DNA of 64,000 nt from Alternaria dauci (taxonomy: Eukaryota > Ascomycota > Dothideomycetes > Pleosporales > Pleosporaceae): the NCBI RefSeq assembly GCF_042100115.1, contig NC_091272.1:248001-312000 (forward strand). Reading direction: 5' to 3'. Below the pieces are notes generated by a model that did not search any database, had not been told where the DNA came from, and saw only the letters and a list, made by a program, of their open reading frames with translations. Position numbers and translations under genes: made by a program. Each line of letters starts with the position of its first letter. The stretch's first letter is position 1. This document shows positions 45,342-57,667 of the stretch, in pieces.

Positions 45342-46485
45342 ATGGGTGTCTATCGCGTCGGTAAGTACCTGAGCGAATCTGAACACTGTCACCGCCATTG
45401 AGCTTCAGGACGCATGATAACAAATCACTGTTTTTCAATTAGAATGGTGCTAACTATGCTAAAGAGGTGTCTCCCAACAACCGCGCCGGTTGCCAAGTCA
45501 CAGAATGCAAAAACTCGGGCACCAAGATCTTGAAAGGCGAGTTCCGCTATGCAACCCAGGTAACCATCAAAGACCACACCAGCTGGCAATACCGCCATTG
45601 GTACGTTTTGTTGTGTTCCGTGTCCCGGCCACCTGCATACTGATCATCCCAGGGGATGCGTCACACCTAAGCAGATTGAGAACCTAATCGAGACATGCGG
45701 CGGTGACACTGACCTCGTCGATGGCTACGACGAGCTCCCCGCCGAGTTCCAAGCAAAAGTCGATTTCGCGCTCAAGAACGGCCACATTCCGGATGAGGAC
45801 TGCACACGCGTGAGTGCCAATGCAGATTGTCCCAGACGGTTCGCCAGTCAATCACTTACTAACCTCACCAGAATCCCGAGCTAAACCGTCCAGGAGTCAA
45901 GAAGCCTAGGGCGAAGAAGGCAAAGAAGGATGCCGAAGATGATGACGACGAGGACGCTGCTTCTCCTCCCAAGAAGAAGCCCGCAACCAAGGCCAAGAAG
46001 AACCAGGTCAAGGACGAAGTCGAGGACGACGAGGAGGCCCCCGCACCAGCTCCCAAAAAGCGCGCCACCAAGGCCAAAAAGGTCAAGGCCGAGGACCAGG
46101 ACGAAGAAGATGTCCCTGCTCCTGCTCCTGCCCCCAAGAAGCGTGGCCGGCCTACTAAGAAAGAAGTCGAGGAAGAAGACGGCGACGAAGAGGCCGCTCC
46201 TCCTGCAAAGAAGCCTCGTGCCAGCGGCCGTTCTAAGAAGGCGGTCCAGTACACCGATGCTAGCGACAAGGAAGCTCCCAAGCCCAAGCTCAAGAAGGCT
46301 GGGGGCAAGAAGGCCGCAATCGCCAGCCCCGATTCGGAGCCTGCTGCGGGTCTCAATGACGAGGAAGAGGCTCCCGAGCCTAAAAAGGTTCCACAGAAGA
46401 GGTATGCTTGATCGTGAGTTAACCAGCATGCTTGTAACTAACGCTGTCAAGGGGCCGCAAGAAGGCCGCCGCTGCGGACGAGTAA
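45342..46485 (+). CDS. PARP-type zinc-finger protein without catalytic domain
   Basis: Five exons (45342-45360, 45465-45600, 45653-45809, 45872-46401, 46452-46485) encode 291 residues. The first exon is only 19 nt. Residues 1-75 form a PARP-type zinc finger that binds DNA ends and nicks: MGVYRVEVSPNNRAGCQVTE, then CKNSGTKILKGEFRYATQ, HTSWQYRHWGCVTPKQIENL. Zinc ligands are the Cys of AGCQ and TECK, the His of YRHW and the following Cys. The rest is alternating acidic and Lys/Ala/Pro-rich repeats (PAPAPKKRATKAKK, PAPAPAPKKRGRPTKK) resembling AT-hook-like GRP cores and histone-H1-like tails. No PARP, BRCT or ligase domain is present. A role in DNA-damage recognition or chromatin is inferred. The acceptor at 45464 is chosen because it restores the family sequence YRVE-VSPNNRAGC. 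Confidence 0.9.
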
Positions 46486-46916
46486 GTTTCGCTCGTGTAC
46501 GATATGCAACTTATGTTACCGAACCATGTCGTCGGTTTAGGACGAGGCGTTAGGATGTGTCATAGGGAGTATCGTATCTGTTCTTCACGCAGTAAAGATA
46601 CCCAGGGGAGCGTCACGTTTATGAGAGTGGTTGTTCACGGACAAGGCGGAGTCAGGTTATATCTAGCTTTCCATGTATAACAGTAGGTGTGTCTGCCTTT
46701 TCTTTTCAGCAAGGGAATGTTCAGTTTTTATCTCTTCATTATCTCGTTTCTGTGTTATACTAACGAGGTCGCTCGTGACGTATTCATTCCCATCCAGTTT
46801 GTCCTGCGTGTTTGTATCATACAATGTCGTTTCCCATCACATCCGCTCCGTTTCATCATCTCTCCCATACTCCATGCATACCACGAAAACCAGCTACATC
46901 TCTAAACCGCCGCTTC
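46486..46916. other. Convergent intergenic region
   Basis: 3' ends of the zinc-finger gene (+) and the 701-residue protein gene (-). Pyrimidine-rich; no gene. Confidence 0.55.
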
Positions 46917-49134
46917 TCACGCACCCTTCAGCCTCTCCATCTCCTCGTTCATCAACTTCTTCCAGTCCACCATCACCCTTCCATCCTCACACTCAATCGT
47001 GGGAAACAGGTCCTTGAACCCAGCACCGTTCCTAGCACGCTGTGTCATATGCTCGTGTACCACATCCTGGCCGTTACAAGACTCCGAGTGTAACGGGCAG
47101 CGGGCCGTAAAGGTAGTATTCTGAGCATCGGTAGCAGTGTTGTCAGTCTCAGTGCCAGCGTCCTCGGAAGATGGAATGACACTGAACGGGAAAACTGGAC
47201 GCGGCGTCGACGACGGATTAGCAGCGTTGTACGCTTCATTCAGCGCCTTGGACGCAGCGCGTGGACGACCAGTATGTACTGATTTCGATCCAGCGCGCGA
47301 ACGCCCTGTAACCAGCGGTGTCTTGTCAACGTGGCCCATGTAACTAGTAGGCGAAACGTCGTCGTCGTCGAAAGCAGGGAAAGAGGACGTATCCGGTGTG
47401 CATCGAGGAGCTGGAAACGTGAATGCGGGAGCGGCATCGCGGTGCAGCGACGTTGCAACGACCGGGCTTCCAAACAGACCGGTGGGCGGATGGCCAACGG
47501 GTGTCTGTGACCGCGATGACGACGTCTCTGGCTCGACGGGGAGGATATCGTAGTGCCGCATTGCCAACTCTCTCAAATACGCTGCGTTCTCTGCAGACCG
47601 ATGACCTGGTGCGCGGAACGGACTAACCTGCCTTGTCTGAGTCCTAGACGCGTTATCGCGAATCACATCCGGATGACCCAGACCATGGAGATACAATCCC
47701 TCATCCGTGTCCTTATCAGGCGAGTTCGAGTCACCCCGCGGACCCAGACTGTCCATCCCCAACAACGGGCGCGAGCGGGACCGCGAAGATAGACGACAAG
47801 GCGACGGCATCCGGCTCACAGTCTCCACAAACGCCGAGATGTCGTCTGATTCCATCCAGCGCTTTGAAACCGCAAGGTTGGCGACATGATCCCCGTTTCG
47901 TGCTTCTCGGTGTCCGCCTCGTCGCGCATAATCTTCTGATACATCTGTCACAGGGCTCATGGACCGGCGGAAACCTTCTTCGGCAAGGAGTTGGTTGAGA
48001 CGCGAAGTACTCGCTATGGGTCGAATGGAAGCATGGCCTTGGCCGCCGTGACCACCGGGTACACTGAGACCATGAAGGTTAGCTGGGGACACAGAGCGTG
48101 AGACGGAGGGTGTGTTGTCTACGGACGCGTGGCGGGACCCGGGAGCGGAGTAGGCAAGATAGCGACCGCGGTCATGGGGTGTGTAGGCTGTTGATGGAAA
48201 GTTTTGCGCGGGCGGAGCTTCGACGGCGCCGATTCGCGGAATATTGGTAGAAGAAGATGAGCCCTGTTTGTTGCGCACTGGTTCGTGGTGAGCTGACGGG
48301 CGGCAGGCGATGTTCGACGATACCTGTGAGGGAACCAACAGCGCCGTGAAGGACGGCACGCGTGAGGGGGCTTGACTGGGCAAGGGCTCCTGTGCGCTTG
48401 CCTTGGGAGTGGCATCAGCGTCACTGTCCTTTGTGCTACTTGCCGCGGGCTCAGTTTCGGTATCTTTGTGTCCTGCCGCCTCCTCTGCTTCAAGTGCTTT
48501 CTGCGTCTCTTGCTTCTTGGATTCTTCCTGCGCTTGTTGGAACTCCCACTCATGTACACAAGACCTCTGTAAAGCGGCAATATCCTGCTCAAGTATGAGA
48601 TCTGGATCTTTATGATCATAAATAAGCGCCTGATCCTGTACGACTCCTACAATGTTAATGCCCTTTTTCGTTGAGAATGGGACAGGCTCAATGGGGTTGC
48701 TGGCTGGGAAAGCATAGATGAAGTGACCTCGGTAGTGATACGCAACCCCAGTTTCAAGCGTGTGGTGGCCTTTCAGCCCGGAGATGTAGACACGCTGTCC
48801 AGTAGCTTTGAGACGAGCTGCGCGCTCTGGTGTTTGGTCAGTATGTGAGCTTTGAGTGATCCGCACTCATGTTTGCTCTAGGGTTTATCACATAGGGAAG
48901 TCGCGATAGTAAAACCTCAATGCCCGCGCTCAACTTACCATTGGCGATGGCCTTCGTACTGACTTGTCCTGCCATACTTGGCGCGCTAGATTGAGTAACT
49001 GTATGCGTCGGCGCTGAGGTTGTATGTGATGTCACAACAGTATCGCGACAACCATAGATGAGAGTTGGACCAGCAGCGATGGTGGCAAGTCGCAGAAGTA
49101 GCCCAGACAGATTTTGTGAGTCTTTTGTTTCCAT
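46917..49134 (-). CDS. Conserved fungal protein of unknown function, 701 residues
   Basis: Two exons (49134-48939, 48826-46917) with the junction AIANE-RAARLKATG. The N-terminal 200 residues look folded: LSGLLLRLATIAAGPTLIYG, then RLKATGQRVYISGLKGHHTL, and AYHYRGHFIYAFPASNPIEP. The last phrase resembles a small beta-rich module. A Glu/Ala/Lys helix (QQAQEESKKQETQKALEAEE) follows, and the remaining 450 residues are low-complexity Ser/Pro/Arg, probably phosphorylated and disordered. A short conserved-looking segment near the C-terminus, GFKDLFPTIECEDGRVMVDW followed by KKLMNEEMERLKGA, may be a binding motif. No family name can be given. The ATG at 49134 is the first in frame; the upstream extension has none. 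Confidence 0.72.
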
Positions 49135-49581
49135 CAAGTGATCTGCAGGCGATTGCGTACGCGAGAGCAAACGCAAGCTGGCCTAAGACCATGATGAAGG
49201 ACCCTGCCTGTTGCCTTGTGATGAGAGTGAAGGGACTGAGTGTTCTCAACGAAGGAAACGTGCGTTTGCAATGTTATTGTAGTAGAAGGTATTCGTACGC
49301 AAGGAAGCCTCAAGCAAAATATGACTGGGCAAACAAGCGACAACATGGAGCTACGGAAGACTTGTATCTCTACCTTGGCTTAAGCATATGGAAGATATAT
49401 CCTTCCATCGACACAAACACGCGTTTGACTGGTGACAGCTGGTTATGAAAGACTGTAGCCCTCTCCAACCTGGCAAGAATAGTGAAACGCGAGGACAGGT
49501 AAAGATTCTCAGATGAATGGGATATTATATTCATTACTCCACGCTATGAAATCCTCCTCGTCGTATGTCGGGTATCACACT
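49135..49581. other. Intergenic region
   Basis: Promoter of the 701-residue protein gene and 3' region of the CHZ-domain gene; no gene seen. Confidence 0.5.
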
Positions 49582-49929
49582 CTATCGTGTAGAAGAAGTA
49601 CCATCAGAACCATCAGCAGCAGCACCAAGACCCTCCTCGTCACCAGGCTCGGTGTACGTGCCAGACTGCTTCGTAGCACCGCGTGTGCGCTCGTCGAGGA
49701 TGTTGCTCTCGTCGATGGCATCTTTCTCGTCGCGCTCTGGATGATGTTAGGATCGTGATAATTGCTGGTAATGTAGATAAATACCAAGTTGTAGGTCAGA
49801 GTCACCGCCGTTGGTGTACTCGGTCTCCTCGATGGGTGCCTCGTCGGCCTGGACAGGTATCTCAGACTGGCCGGTGCGGGACTTGTAGTCGTTGTCGACG
49901 GGGCCGTCGAAGTTCTCGTTGGAGCTCAT
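49582..49929 (-). CDS. CHZ-domain histone chaperone-like small acidic protein
   Basis: Two exons (49929-49785, 49736-49582) encode 99 residues. The second exon carries the CHZ-like core ERDEKDAIDESNILDERTRG followed by ATKQSGTYTEPGDEEGL, matching the motif by which Chz1 proteins bind H2A.Z-H2B dimers. The N-terminus (SRTGQSEIPVQADEAPIEE) is acidic and disordered. Yeast Chz1 is 153 residues, so this is a short member; fungal proteins of this size are common. The intron is 48 nt and restores the sequence LQLERDEKD. A role in delivering H2A.Z is inferred from the motif only. Confidence 0.75.
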
Positions 49930-51913
49930 TGTGGTAGTGTTGGTGAGATGGTATTGAGTGGTGGGTGTGAGATTGGTATTGATGTATGGCAGTGGAAGTA
50001 GATGAGATGGTTTGATAATGTGTTGATGTAGAGCAAGGTGTATGGGATTACCTCCTTATGTAGGCATTGCCATCAGACAGAGCAGCGATACGTCATGCAG
50101 TCTTCTCAAGCCTCTGATGCAACGAGATGGTTGAGAGAACAAGGGGTAGGGGTCGCAATCTAGATCCCATGCTACGATCACGATTATGACAGCATACCCG
50201 AGAATCCGATACTGACTTCCACCATGCGCCATACCAGCATGGGGTTGATGTGTGCTGCAAGTGGATAAGCATGTCGATCCGGGAAGCGGGATCCCTTACT
50301 AGAGGCGGGAGCTGGTGGCTGCATGTCGTGAATGTGCGATGCAATGACTAGTGTAGATGTAAGAGTCGCCGCGTCATACGATGGCGGTGATGCCAGCAGA
50401 TTTGGGTGATCTAAAGCGGCTGTCTAACATCCCTTCTCCTAACGACCAAGTGACTGTGCACACGTTTTTCTGGTATGTCACAAAGCTGCGTGAAGTCATA
50501 CAGATGTGTGAGACGCGGGAACGAACTGCGATACAACACCCTGAAGCTGCGTCATCTCTTTGCAAGCACACGGCATCTAAACACCCATCATGCAAGGGAC
50601 AACAAAGAAGCCCCATCAACCAAGCCCTAGCATCACCCCCGTAACCAAAAAAGGATGACAGTCGACGTCAACATGAGCGTAGCGCCAGGGGAGTGTGGAG
50701 CCTTTTGTTTGGGCTGGCAGATTGGCGAGATCGATCGTGCATGAGGTATCGGATTCTGTAAGATGTCGATGACGCTGGGGCTGGGGGAGGACCTGGAAAG
50801 TTTGTTTTTTTGCGGTGGCTGGATTGAATCGGGTCAGGGTCGACGTTAGGTTGGGTGGGTGCATGGACGCGAAACGCGAGATCGCGACGTCACAACATCA
50901 CGACGTTGGCCCGGGAGCCGTTACGACTGACGGCGTAGAAGGATGGATGAGGCAATCTGGCCACGCGGCACACGTATGTGCGAGTGTCCTCGATCGATGG
51001 AGTTCATATTGTCGTTACCATTGCTCTGCTATTCGGAGCATGCGAGCGTGTTTCCGGCGCTCGAATTCAAGCTGGCTGGTTGAGGAGCACAACACTGAGA
51101 GCGAACGGCACCAAGCGTTCCTCCATCGCCGTTCGGGTTCGTAGCTAACATATCGGTTGTGGCCAAAATTACCTGGGTAGTCCAGTCTCTCACATTCGAG
51201 ATGCCGTTCCATGTGGAATAGCAAGTGGGACAGTGAGCGGGGCACTTCTCAAAGGTCGAGCGAACTTCGTGGGTGCGCTTGACGAGCCTGCACACTCGGA
51301 ATATGAGGGATTCTCTTACCAATCCTTGAATCAAATCACCATCCGTCAGCGTGGCCGAGGTATGTTACCAGTACGATCATGTAAATCGCACATGCTGACA
51401 GAAGGTAGTGGTTATGGCGTGTGACTCAAGCGAAAGCTTGTCTTCCTCGGAAGACGCACTCTCAAGAGGTTTCTCATAGGGCAACCTGCGTGGGTGTAAG
51501 TTCCAGGACCACATCGCTCATCTCGAGCATGTTACTAACAACTTCATTAGTCGAATCCCACCGCTGACAGCATTCTTTTTGCACGCTTCCGTGTCTTTCC
51601 AAACAGTGGAATATGATGCCATGTGGTTTGGCTAGAACGGTCTCCTCTTTTTATCCATGAAGATTTTCGGAACGTTCCGAGCTGGCTTGCACAATCTCGG
51701 AAGTTTATCCTGATCTGACTGGATATCAATGCCCTTACAAGACATCAGAACAACGGCGCGAGTGCAAGTCACGTATAGAAAGAACGGAAAATCGTACTAG
51801 ATAGTACCTATAATTGCATTCCCAAGTCAACCATGAATTTATCCCTAGTACACATACAGAATAATCGCGCCAAACATGCAGAAGGACTATCAGACAACAC
51901 AACCGCGATTATT
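49930..51913. other. 2-kb region without a confident gene
   Basis: Between the CHZ-domain gene and PEX14. On the minus strand around 51130-51300 there is a Cys-rich stretch (CPAHCPTCYSTWNGISNVRD) flanked by splice-like sites. It could be a decayed or unrecognised exon, but no complete model could be built. Confidence 0.4.
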
Positions 51914-53118
51914 TTACGCACTGGCACCGGCATCCGCTACAGTTCCGCTCTCGCTGGTATCCTTCTTCGCCTCCTCAGTCTTCTTCGCGGCAGCCATCTG
52001 CCATGCCGGGATAGCGGCGCGTCCCGGCGACGGCCTACCGTAGGCAGGGAGCGGCTTCTCCGTGCTAGGAGTTGGAATGGAGCTGGGCGCGGGTGTTGCG
52101 GCACTGCTGGCCTGGTTTTCGGTCGCGCTTGTGCCGTTGGTCTGCTCGCTGGGCGCAGGGGTAGATGATGGCTGGGGGGTTGATGTCGAGGCAGCAGGCG
52201 TGCTAGTACCGTAGAAGCTTGATGTGCTCTGTGGGCGTGCTGGTGCTGCTGGTGCTGCACCGGATCCCAGTCTGTTTCCAATCAAGGTCTTCAGGCTCTT
52301 CAGCTCAGTCGACAGCTCCTTCAGCCTGTTGTCGGTCGCCTCCTTGTGGGAGTCGAGCGCCTTCGGGATCAAGTCGCGCAGGCCTCGGACGTCGTCCTCG
52401 ATACGTCTGTTGTCGTCACCTTGTCTTCTCGATGACTCCTTTAGGCTTGATAGAACGCTCTCGACCTCGCCAAGCGCGTCGTCGAGTCTGTGTGTCCGTG
52501 CTTCTTCTGAGGCCTTGAGGGCAGATGTGTCGGTGTTGAGTTGCTCCAGGAGATCGAATGCGCGCTTGAACTGTTCGTCGACAGAAGCCATGTCTTGCTC
52601 GAGTTGAGGTTGGGTAGGTGGTTGTATGAGAGGTAGGACGTATCGTTTTGCTGTAAAGTATAGACCGTACCCTACACCGCCCATGACCGTCGCCATGATG
52701 AAGTAGTCCCGCCAGTCGCGTTTCGGCGGCCTGCATAATTAGCATCTCATTGAAATATCCGGGCTATGTAAGCTTACTCTGGCGGTGGTGGCGGCGGTTG
52801 CCAGTACCCTTGGGGAGGATAGCTCGCATATGGGGCTGCAGGAGGTGGTCTGTACGCATTGCTGGCTACTGCGGATGTCTGGGGTGGCGGCGATGAAGGC
52901 AGGCTGGGGTCTTCGGCTGCCCGCGCGAGCGAGACATCGATCTCTTCTTGCGTGAGGTTCTTGGACTGGAGGAACGCGATGCGCTTCTCAAGGGGCGCGC
53001 TGGCAACCGACGGATCCTGGAGGACTGGCGAGAACGATTAGTGTTGTCGCGTGGCGTGGAGCGCGGCACGCTTCGACTTACAGGATACAGCAGACTGTAT
53101 GATGTCCTCGCGCACCAT
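51914..53118 (-). CDS. PEX14: Peroxin-14 (Pex14), peroxisomal import docking protein
   Basis: Peroxisomal membrane protein that docks the import receptors Pex5 and Pex7. Three exons (53118-53082, 53024-52778, 52730-51914) encode 366 residues, the normal size. The N-terminal Pex5-binding domain has MVREDIIQSAVSFLQDPSVA, then PLEKRIAFLQSKNLTQEEID, including the aromatic and PSV positions that contact WxxxF motifs. A proline-rich linker (YWQPPPPPPEPPKRDWRDY) leads to the hydrophobic segment FIMATVMGGVGYGLYFTAKR. A long coiled coil follows (MASVDEQFKRAFDLLEQLNT through LKELSTELKSLKTLIGNRLG), then a Ser/Thr/Pro-rich tail. The phase-1 and phase-2 introns both split codons within conserved sequence, which confirms the joins. 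The promoter region is divergent towards the gene at 54133. Confidence 0.94.
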
Positions 53119-54132
53119 CTTGACTACACGTTTCGCAATGCCGGTAGCACGCGCAGGTTGTCGGTTGGTGATGGAGCTGGAGAGTCGCGAAATGACGATC
53201 CGAAAGCTGGAGGCGGGTATGCCTCGGCTCCCTTAGATCGGCGGTCGGTTCCGCGTCGGCTCACGTGGCACGCCAGCCGCACTTTCTTTCCGACTTGGAC
53301 ACTCCAACGCGAGACGTCCAAACATCAGATTGCGACTTTTGATTGCACCATTCACTGGCGCTCGAAAGTCTTGATACGCGAGCTCTGCATACTAGTTCAC
53401 TGAATATTGATCCATCTATTCACGCAATTAGGCACAAAGCATAACTCTGTGTTGTGTCCTTCCTGGAAACACCCGTGGACGACATAAGCACGTCCTTGAT
53501 TACTATAAGTGAGAACAACACCGGTACCGTGATACTTGCAGAAATACACACCGTCTTCATTTTCCCTCATCGTCTATCCTACTCACACGATGCTGTTGCT
53601 TCCTACAACATTATGGTGTAGAACACGATAAGAAAGAGCAGGAAGTTACGGATGCGACGAAAGCCATGGAGACCACTACACAGCTGTCGTGTTGGCGGCC
53701 TGCAAGTTCCGCATCTTTTAGTACTTGGAGCACCTTACATTGTTAACGCGCGCTCTTTGTGAGTCTCTTTGGCCCCTAGGTCTATTGTTTGATTGTGCGC
53801 ATGAATCACTTGGTCTTTGGAAATTCTACATAAGGCCTCTTGGTTCGGCCATGTTACAGATGGTGCCGCGGTTTCTTCAGAAAACTTGCCCGTCAGCATG
53901 GTTAGACGCAGTCTGCGTATTCGACACGAATGTGTATCGTTCAAAAGGGAGAGAGTATTGTGCGGGAGTCCATTTTGCCGCGCTACACTCACGCCTTCAC
54001 TTCTTTGTGAACAGTATCCAAGACAAACGGATTTTTTCGCCTCTCAGTCACTATCACTTTCGCTAATTTCTCATTGCATCTCCTCAAAAATTTCTCTCCT
54101 TCACAGAATTTGCTATTAAGGCCAGGGACAAC
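53119..54132. other. Divergent intergenic region, 1 kb
   Basis: Upstream of PEX14 (-) and the 474-residue protein gene (+). No coding or RNA gene recognised; open frames at 53725-54119 lack motifs. Confidence 0.5.
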
Positions 54133-55778
54133 ATGGATCGTACTAATATCATCGACGCCGATGAAGCCGCACGCGCGATGGCTGCGGCCGCTCCAGGCAA
54201 GGGCAAAGGTAAGGGTAGAAAGAAGCCAGCCGAAGCCATCGCAAGCAGTCCTCCAAAATCAAACAAGACTACCGCTGCAACAACGAGGACAAGGTCAAAG
54301 ACCCCGGCAAGTCCGACATCGCCTAAAACTCCCACTTCGACGCAGGCTTCTCCACCCAGGTTCTACGAGGCGAATGGCTTGAAAATTCCGCTCTACAACC
54401 AAAACGGCCTCGGTAACAAAAAGAGGTCGTACGCTCGCTTGTCGAAGACTCTGCTCAAGTACAACGCGGATGAGCTACTCGATATCGTTGGGCAGTACGC
54501 AGGTGCGGATAAGAGGGCAGAGCTAAAGAACAAGGGACTATCAAAGCCAAGGCTTGCAAACTGGATCGAAGAGAAGGAAACACTTGCTCTTGGACGCAAC
54601 CCAAAGTCGGAACTGTCTTGTAAGTTCATATCCACCTCGTTCGCTGCAAGCAGACATACTTACCATCTTAGTCTCAGATGACGAAGGACAAGCTGAGCCA
54701 TCCGAAGATGTCGCTCCCTTTCTAGCACCCACTATCGCGACATCTCCCGGCCCAAATAACAGGAAGCATGTCGCTACGACTCCTACCTCGAACAATCAAG
54801 AAGATTATTCGCCAACCGCGGCCAAAGGCGATGGTACGTTTGGTCAATCCAGTCAGCGGAAGAGGAGCGCACCTGACAGGTCACTTGACGACCAACCACC
54901 CGCAAAATTACCGAAGCGTGACACACCAGCAAACTTGGCTACTATAAATGCTGAAAATTCGGTTAAGAAATGCTCCATCCACAAGCCAGTCGACGACATT
55001 ATACCAGCGCCTCCGCAAACAGACGCGCAAACAGCCACGTATAACGACAGAGACTATGGTATATACGACCAGAACGCTTTCTTTAACAGCACTGGCATGG
55101 ACCCTGCTGATCCCGACCGCTCTTCGATGATAGTTCGGGGTGATGATGGGGATCGTATTTTGACCGCTACCTCTCATGAGACGTTTCGCGGGCCGGCGAC
55201 ATACCTCTTCGAGACAACGAGTAAGTTATAGGATCATTTTACCTACCCCTGATGGACTTCAAGGTTCTATCAGATATCGCACAGCATCTGATAATTATCT
55301 GGCAAACTCCCGGAGTGATTAGGCCACACTCTCTTCTCGGCTATTTTCTAGGCTTACTGCCCACATACATCCCGCTAACCCCCCCTCAGTACCCCACAAC
55401 GCCCCCAAACGCCCTCGAGCATCTCCTACACGTCCCGTCCTATACCTAAAGAAAGGTATCCACGGTCGCCACGGCGATTTCCAAGACGACCCCGACCGGC
55501 TCACAGGCGTAGGTCACCAGATCGAACCAGACGATCAGCTCAAGTGGAACGAATATAACAAGTTCCGCATTTTGCTCTACCAGCAGTTCCCACACTACCC
55601 AGCCCCGGTTAATGGGATATCGATTGACGCCGAGATGAAGGAGACTTGGGACCAGTGGCAGAGGTGGTACGGTGAGATCACAAAGAAGTATCCTGGGTAC
55701 GCGGTATCTCACCTCTGGCCTTGTAGGTGCGAGGTGGCGAGAGGTAGGGATGAGAGTGAGGAGAGTGAGGAGGAGTAG
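54133..55778 (+). CDS. Conserved unknown protein, 474 residues, basic N-terminus
   Basis: Three exons (54133-54619, 54672-55220, 55390-55778). Residues 1-85 are Lys/Ala/Ser/Thr-rich and likely disordered (GKGKGKGRKKPAEAIASSPP). Residues about 90-155 form a small helical domain (RLSKTLLKYNADELLDIVGQ, then GLSKPRLANWIEEKETLALG) with a SAP-like helix-turn-helix flavour, a match that is suggestive only. The middle is low complexity with RKRSAPDRS and PPAKLPKRD basic motifs. The C-terminal exon encodes a compact-looking block: KKGIHGRHGDFQDDPDRLTG, FRILLYQQFPHYPAPVNGIS and ETWDQWQRWYGEITKKYPGY, then an acidic end. The second intron (169 nt) is the longest one assigned here; the frame and the downstream conserved-looking block both require it. 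Probably nuclear. Confidence 0.75.
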
Positions 55779-56458
55779 GGGTGAGAGGCTTCTGCTGTCC
55801 GTATGCGGAAGTACGATATGGGTTGTTGGCGTTGTGAGTGGCTCGTCTATCACGTGCCATGGTATCACAGTGGGTGGAATGGGCTGAAATAAGGTGGTAT
55901 TGCACTCAGATGTGAGTAAAAGAGCACGGTGCTGCTCTTTTCAGGAGCTTTACATAACTCAGGCCCGGCTCAAGATGTTAAATCATGGTTTACACCTCCG
56001 TAACATTTTTTCGCAGTAGCGCTTCAAGCCATAGAAGCTAAGGACACTTGATCTTGAAGGTATTCGCCGTATCTAAGGCCTTGAGTTACCCATGTGGTGA
56101 ACTTAGAGTACCATGAAGCTTATTTATCAAGCAGTACTTTTTTATTAGGTGTAACTGTGTGGAAAATTAGGAACCGTCGCCAGTGATGAGACTTTTGCCT
56201 CACGCGCTAACCTCCTTTACGACGCTGGAGACACCTAAACCAATTATTAATACCATGGCCTCGTGACTTTGGTACTCCAGTAGTTCAGCACCTCGCTACG
56301 GTCACTACTCCACTTACCTGGCATATATTCCTCTCCAAATCGATTTCTCTCCTGGACTCATCACATCTTCTCCCCAAAGCGCAATCATCAAGTTCCCAAG
56401 CAAATCCATTACACGACTTGCTCAAATCAAATTCTACAACATCAGCAAAGCTACCACG
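55779..56458. other. Intergenic region
   Basis: AT-richer spacer with no coding signal; its end is the promoter of the 231-residue gene. Confidence 0.5.
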
Positions 56459-57154
56459 ATGTCTACCTCACTCAAACGCACTTCCGCAGAAACGGAAGCA
56501 GAACCCATAAGCATGCGTTCGAACACCTCTACCCGAGCAGCCAAAAAGCCCTGCCTCTCACTCGCCATACCCCAAAAAGAAATCACCAAAGAGGAACAAA
56601 AGACCCTCAAGACGCGAGCAGCCGCCGCAAAGCGCTGGCAACCCAAACTCAAGCGTCCCTTTCCAAAGCAAAGCGAGATCGACCGCTCATACAACCTGAA
56701 ATTGATGAGACACTACACCTCCACAAACGATCCTAAATCACTATCCCATCTACCCGTCATCAGACCACACATCCCAAAATCTGATCGCGTCGAGAAACTC
56801 CTAGCCACATTCTCAATCCTAGAGTCGGACAGGAACCTAGATGGCAGCAGGAGAATGACACGCTGGAAGCAAACGGAGTGCGACGAGGCTGAGAACTGGA
56901 TCTTGCAGCGGAATATCGAAATTACGAGTAGCGAGCTGGCTGTGAGACTGGCTTGGGTATGCTTTTCGTATAATGAGGAGGATCGTGTGGATCGGGGACG
57001 CCAGGCTATGATGGTGTCGGGCCATGATGTTGAGGATGTTGAGGATGAGGACCTTGAGGATGAGAAAGAGGAAGAGGGCGAGCTATACTATTTGCCCAAG
57101 CGGAGGAAGGCGAATACTGGTCGGTTTTCGAGGCGCGATTCGCTGTGTGATTGA
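56459..57154 (+). CDS. Hypothetical protein, 231 residues
   Basis: Single-exon frame. The N-terminal half is basic: KKPCLSLAIPQKEITKEEQK and TLKTRAAAAKRWQPKLKRPF. The central part contains WILQRNIEITSSELAVRLAW, a likely helix-turn-helix-like segment. The last 40 residues are strongly acidic (VEDVEDEDLEDEKEEEGELY) followed by a basic end. Codon-like base use, the ATG after a pyrimidine/CA-rich leader and the length support a real gene. No family is recognised; a lineage-specific nuclear protein is possible. Confidence 0.6.
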   Translation: MSTSLKRTSAETEAEPISMRSNTSTRAAKKPCLSLAIPQKEITKEEQKTLKTRAAAAKRWQPKLKRPFPKQSEIDRSYNLKLMRHYTSTNDPKSLSHLPVIRPHIPKSDRVEKLLATFSILESDRNLDGSRRMTRWKQTECDEAENWILQRNIEITSSELAVRLAWVCFSYNEEDRVDRGRQAMMVSGHDVEDVEDEDLEDEKEEEGELYYLPKRRKANTGRFSRRDSLCD

Positions 57155-57667
57155 GAGGTTGGGAGTAGAGGTATGGAAGCGGGTTTTGGGTGTAACTGTT
57201 AGCGACGTTTATTGGATGGGGTGTTGGAGTTGTGGATGTTGGTATGGGGCGTGTGCACAGGAAACGTTAGAACATGATACCCTTATCGTGGTACTGATCT
57301 GAAATTCTCCAATGGTACATGCTCACTCAGTGCTTGGTCGCGTTTCTTTGGCAAGGACTGGCCCGCTCGCGTAATTCGCTCAGCATGTGACGTTAGTGAG
57401 GATGTAGCGGAGATTTCCGAGTATTACTATGGATAAAGAATCATAAAGGAACAAAAACTACGTGAAGTATAGTCTATTGCGCGTAGTGTGGCGTGAGGGC
57501 TGCTGGGTTATGTTGTCGCAATGAATTGTTACTGGAGTTTGGGTGACCGCCTTAGGCTACGCAATCCTCACTACGGTTTGTCAGAGCAGTCACTACGAGA
57601 AAATCTATGTTGTAGTTTGGCGAAATAAATTGCTAAATGTTTTCGCTTTTCCTCAAGTTGCCGTTTC
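57155..57667. other. Convergent intergenic region
   Basis: 3' regions of the 231-residue gene (+) and the dehydrogenase (-). Nothing recognised. Confidence 0.5.

Noticed and set aside
45930..46553. 207-residue Arg-rich plus-strand frame
   Set aside because: Alternative frame of the Lys/Ala-rich tail of the PARP-type zinc-finger gene.
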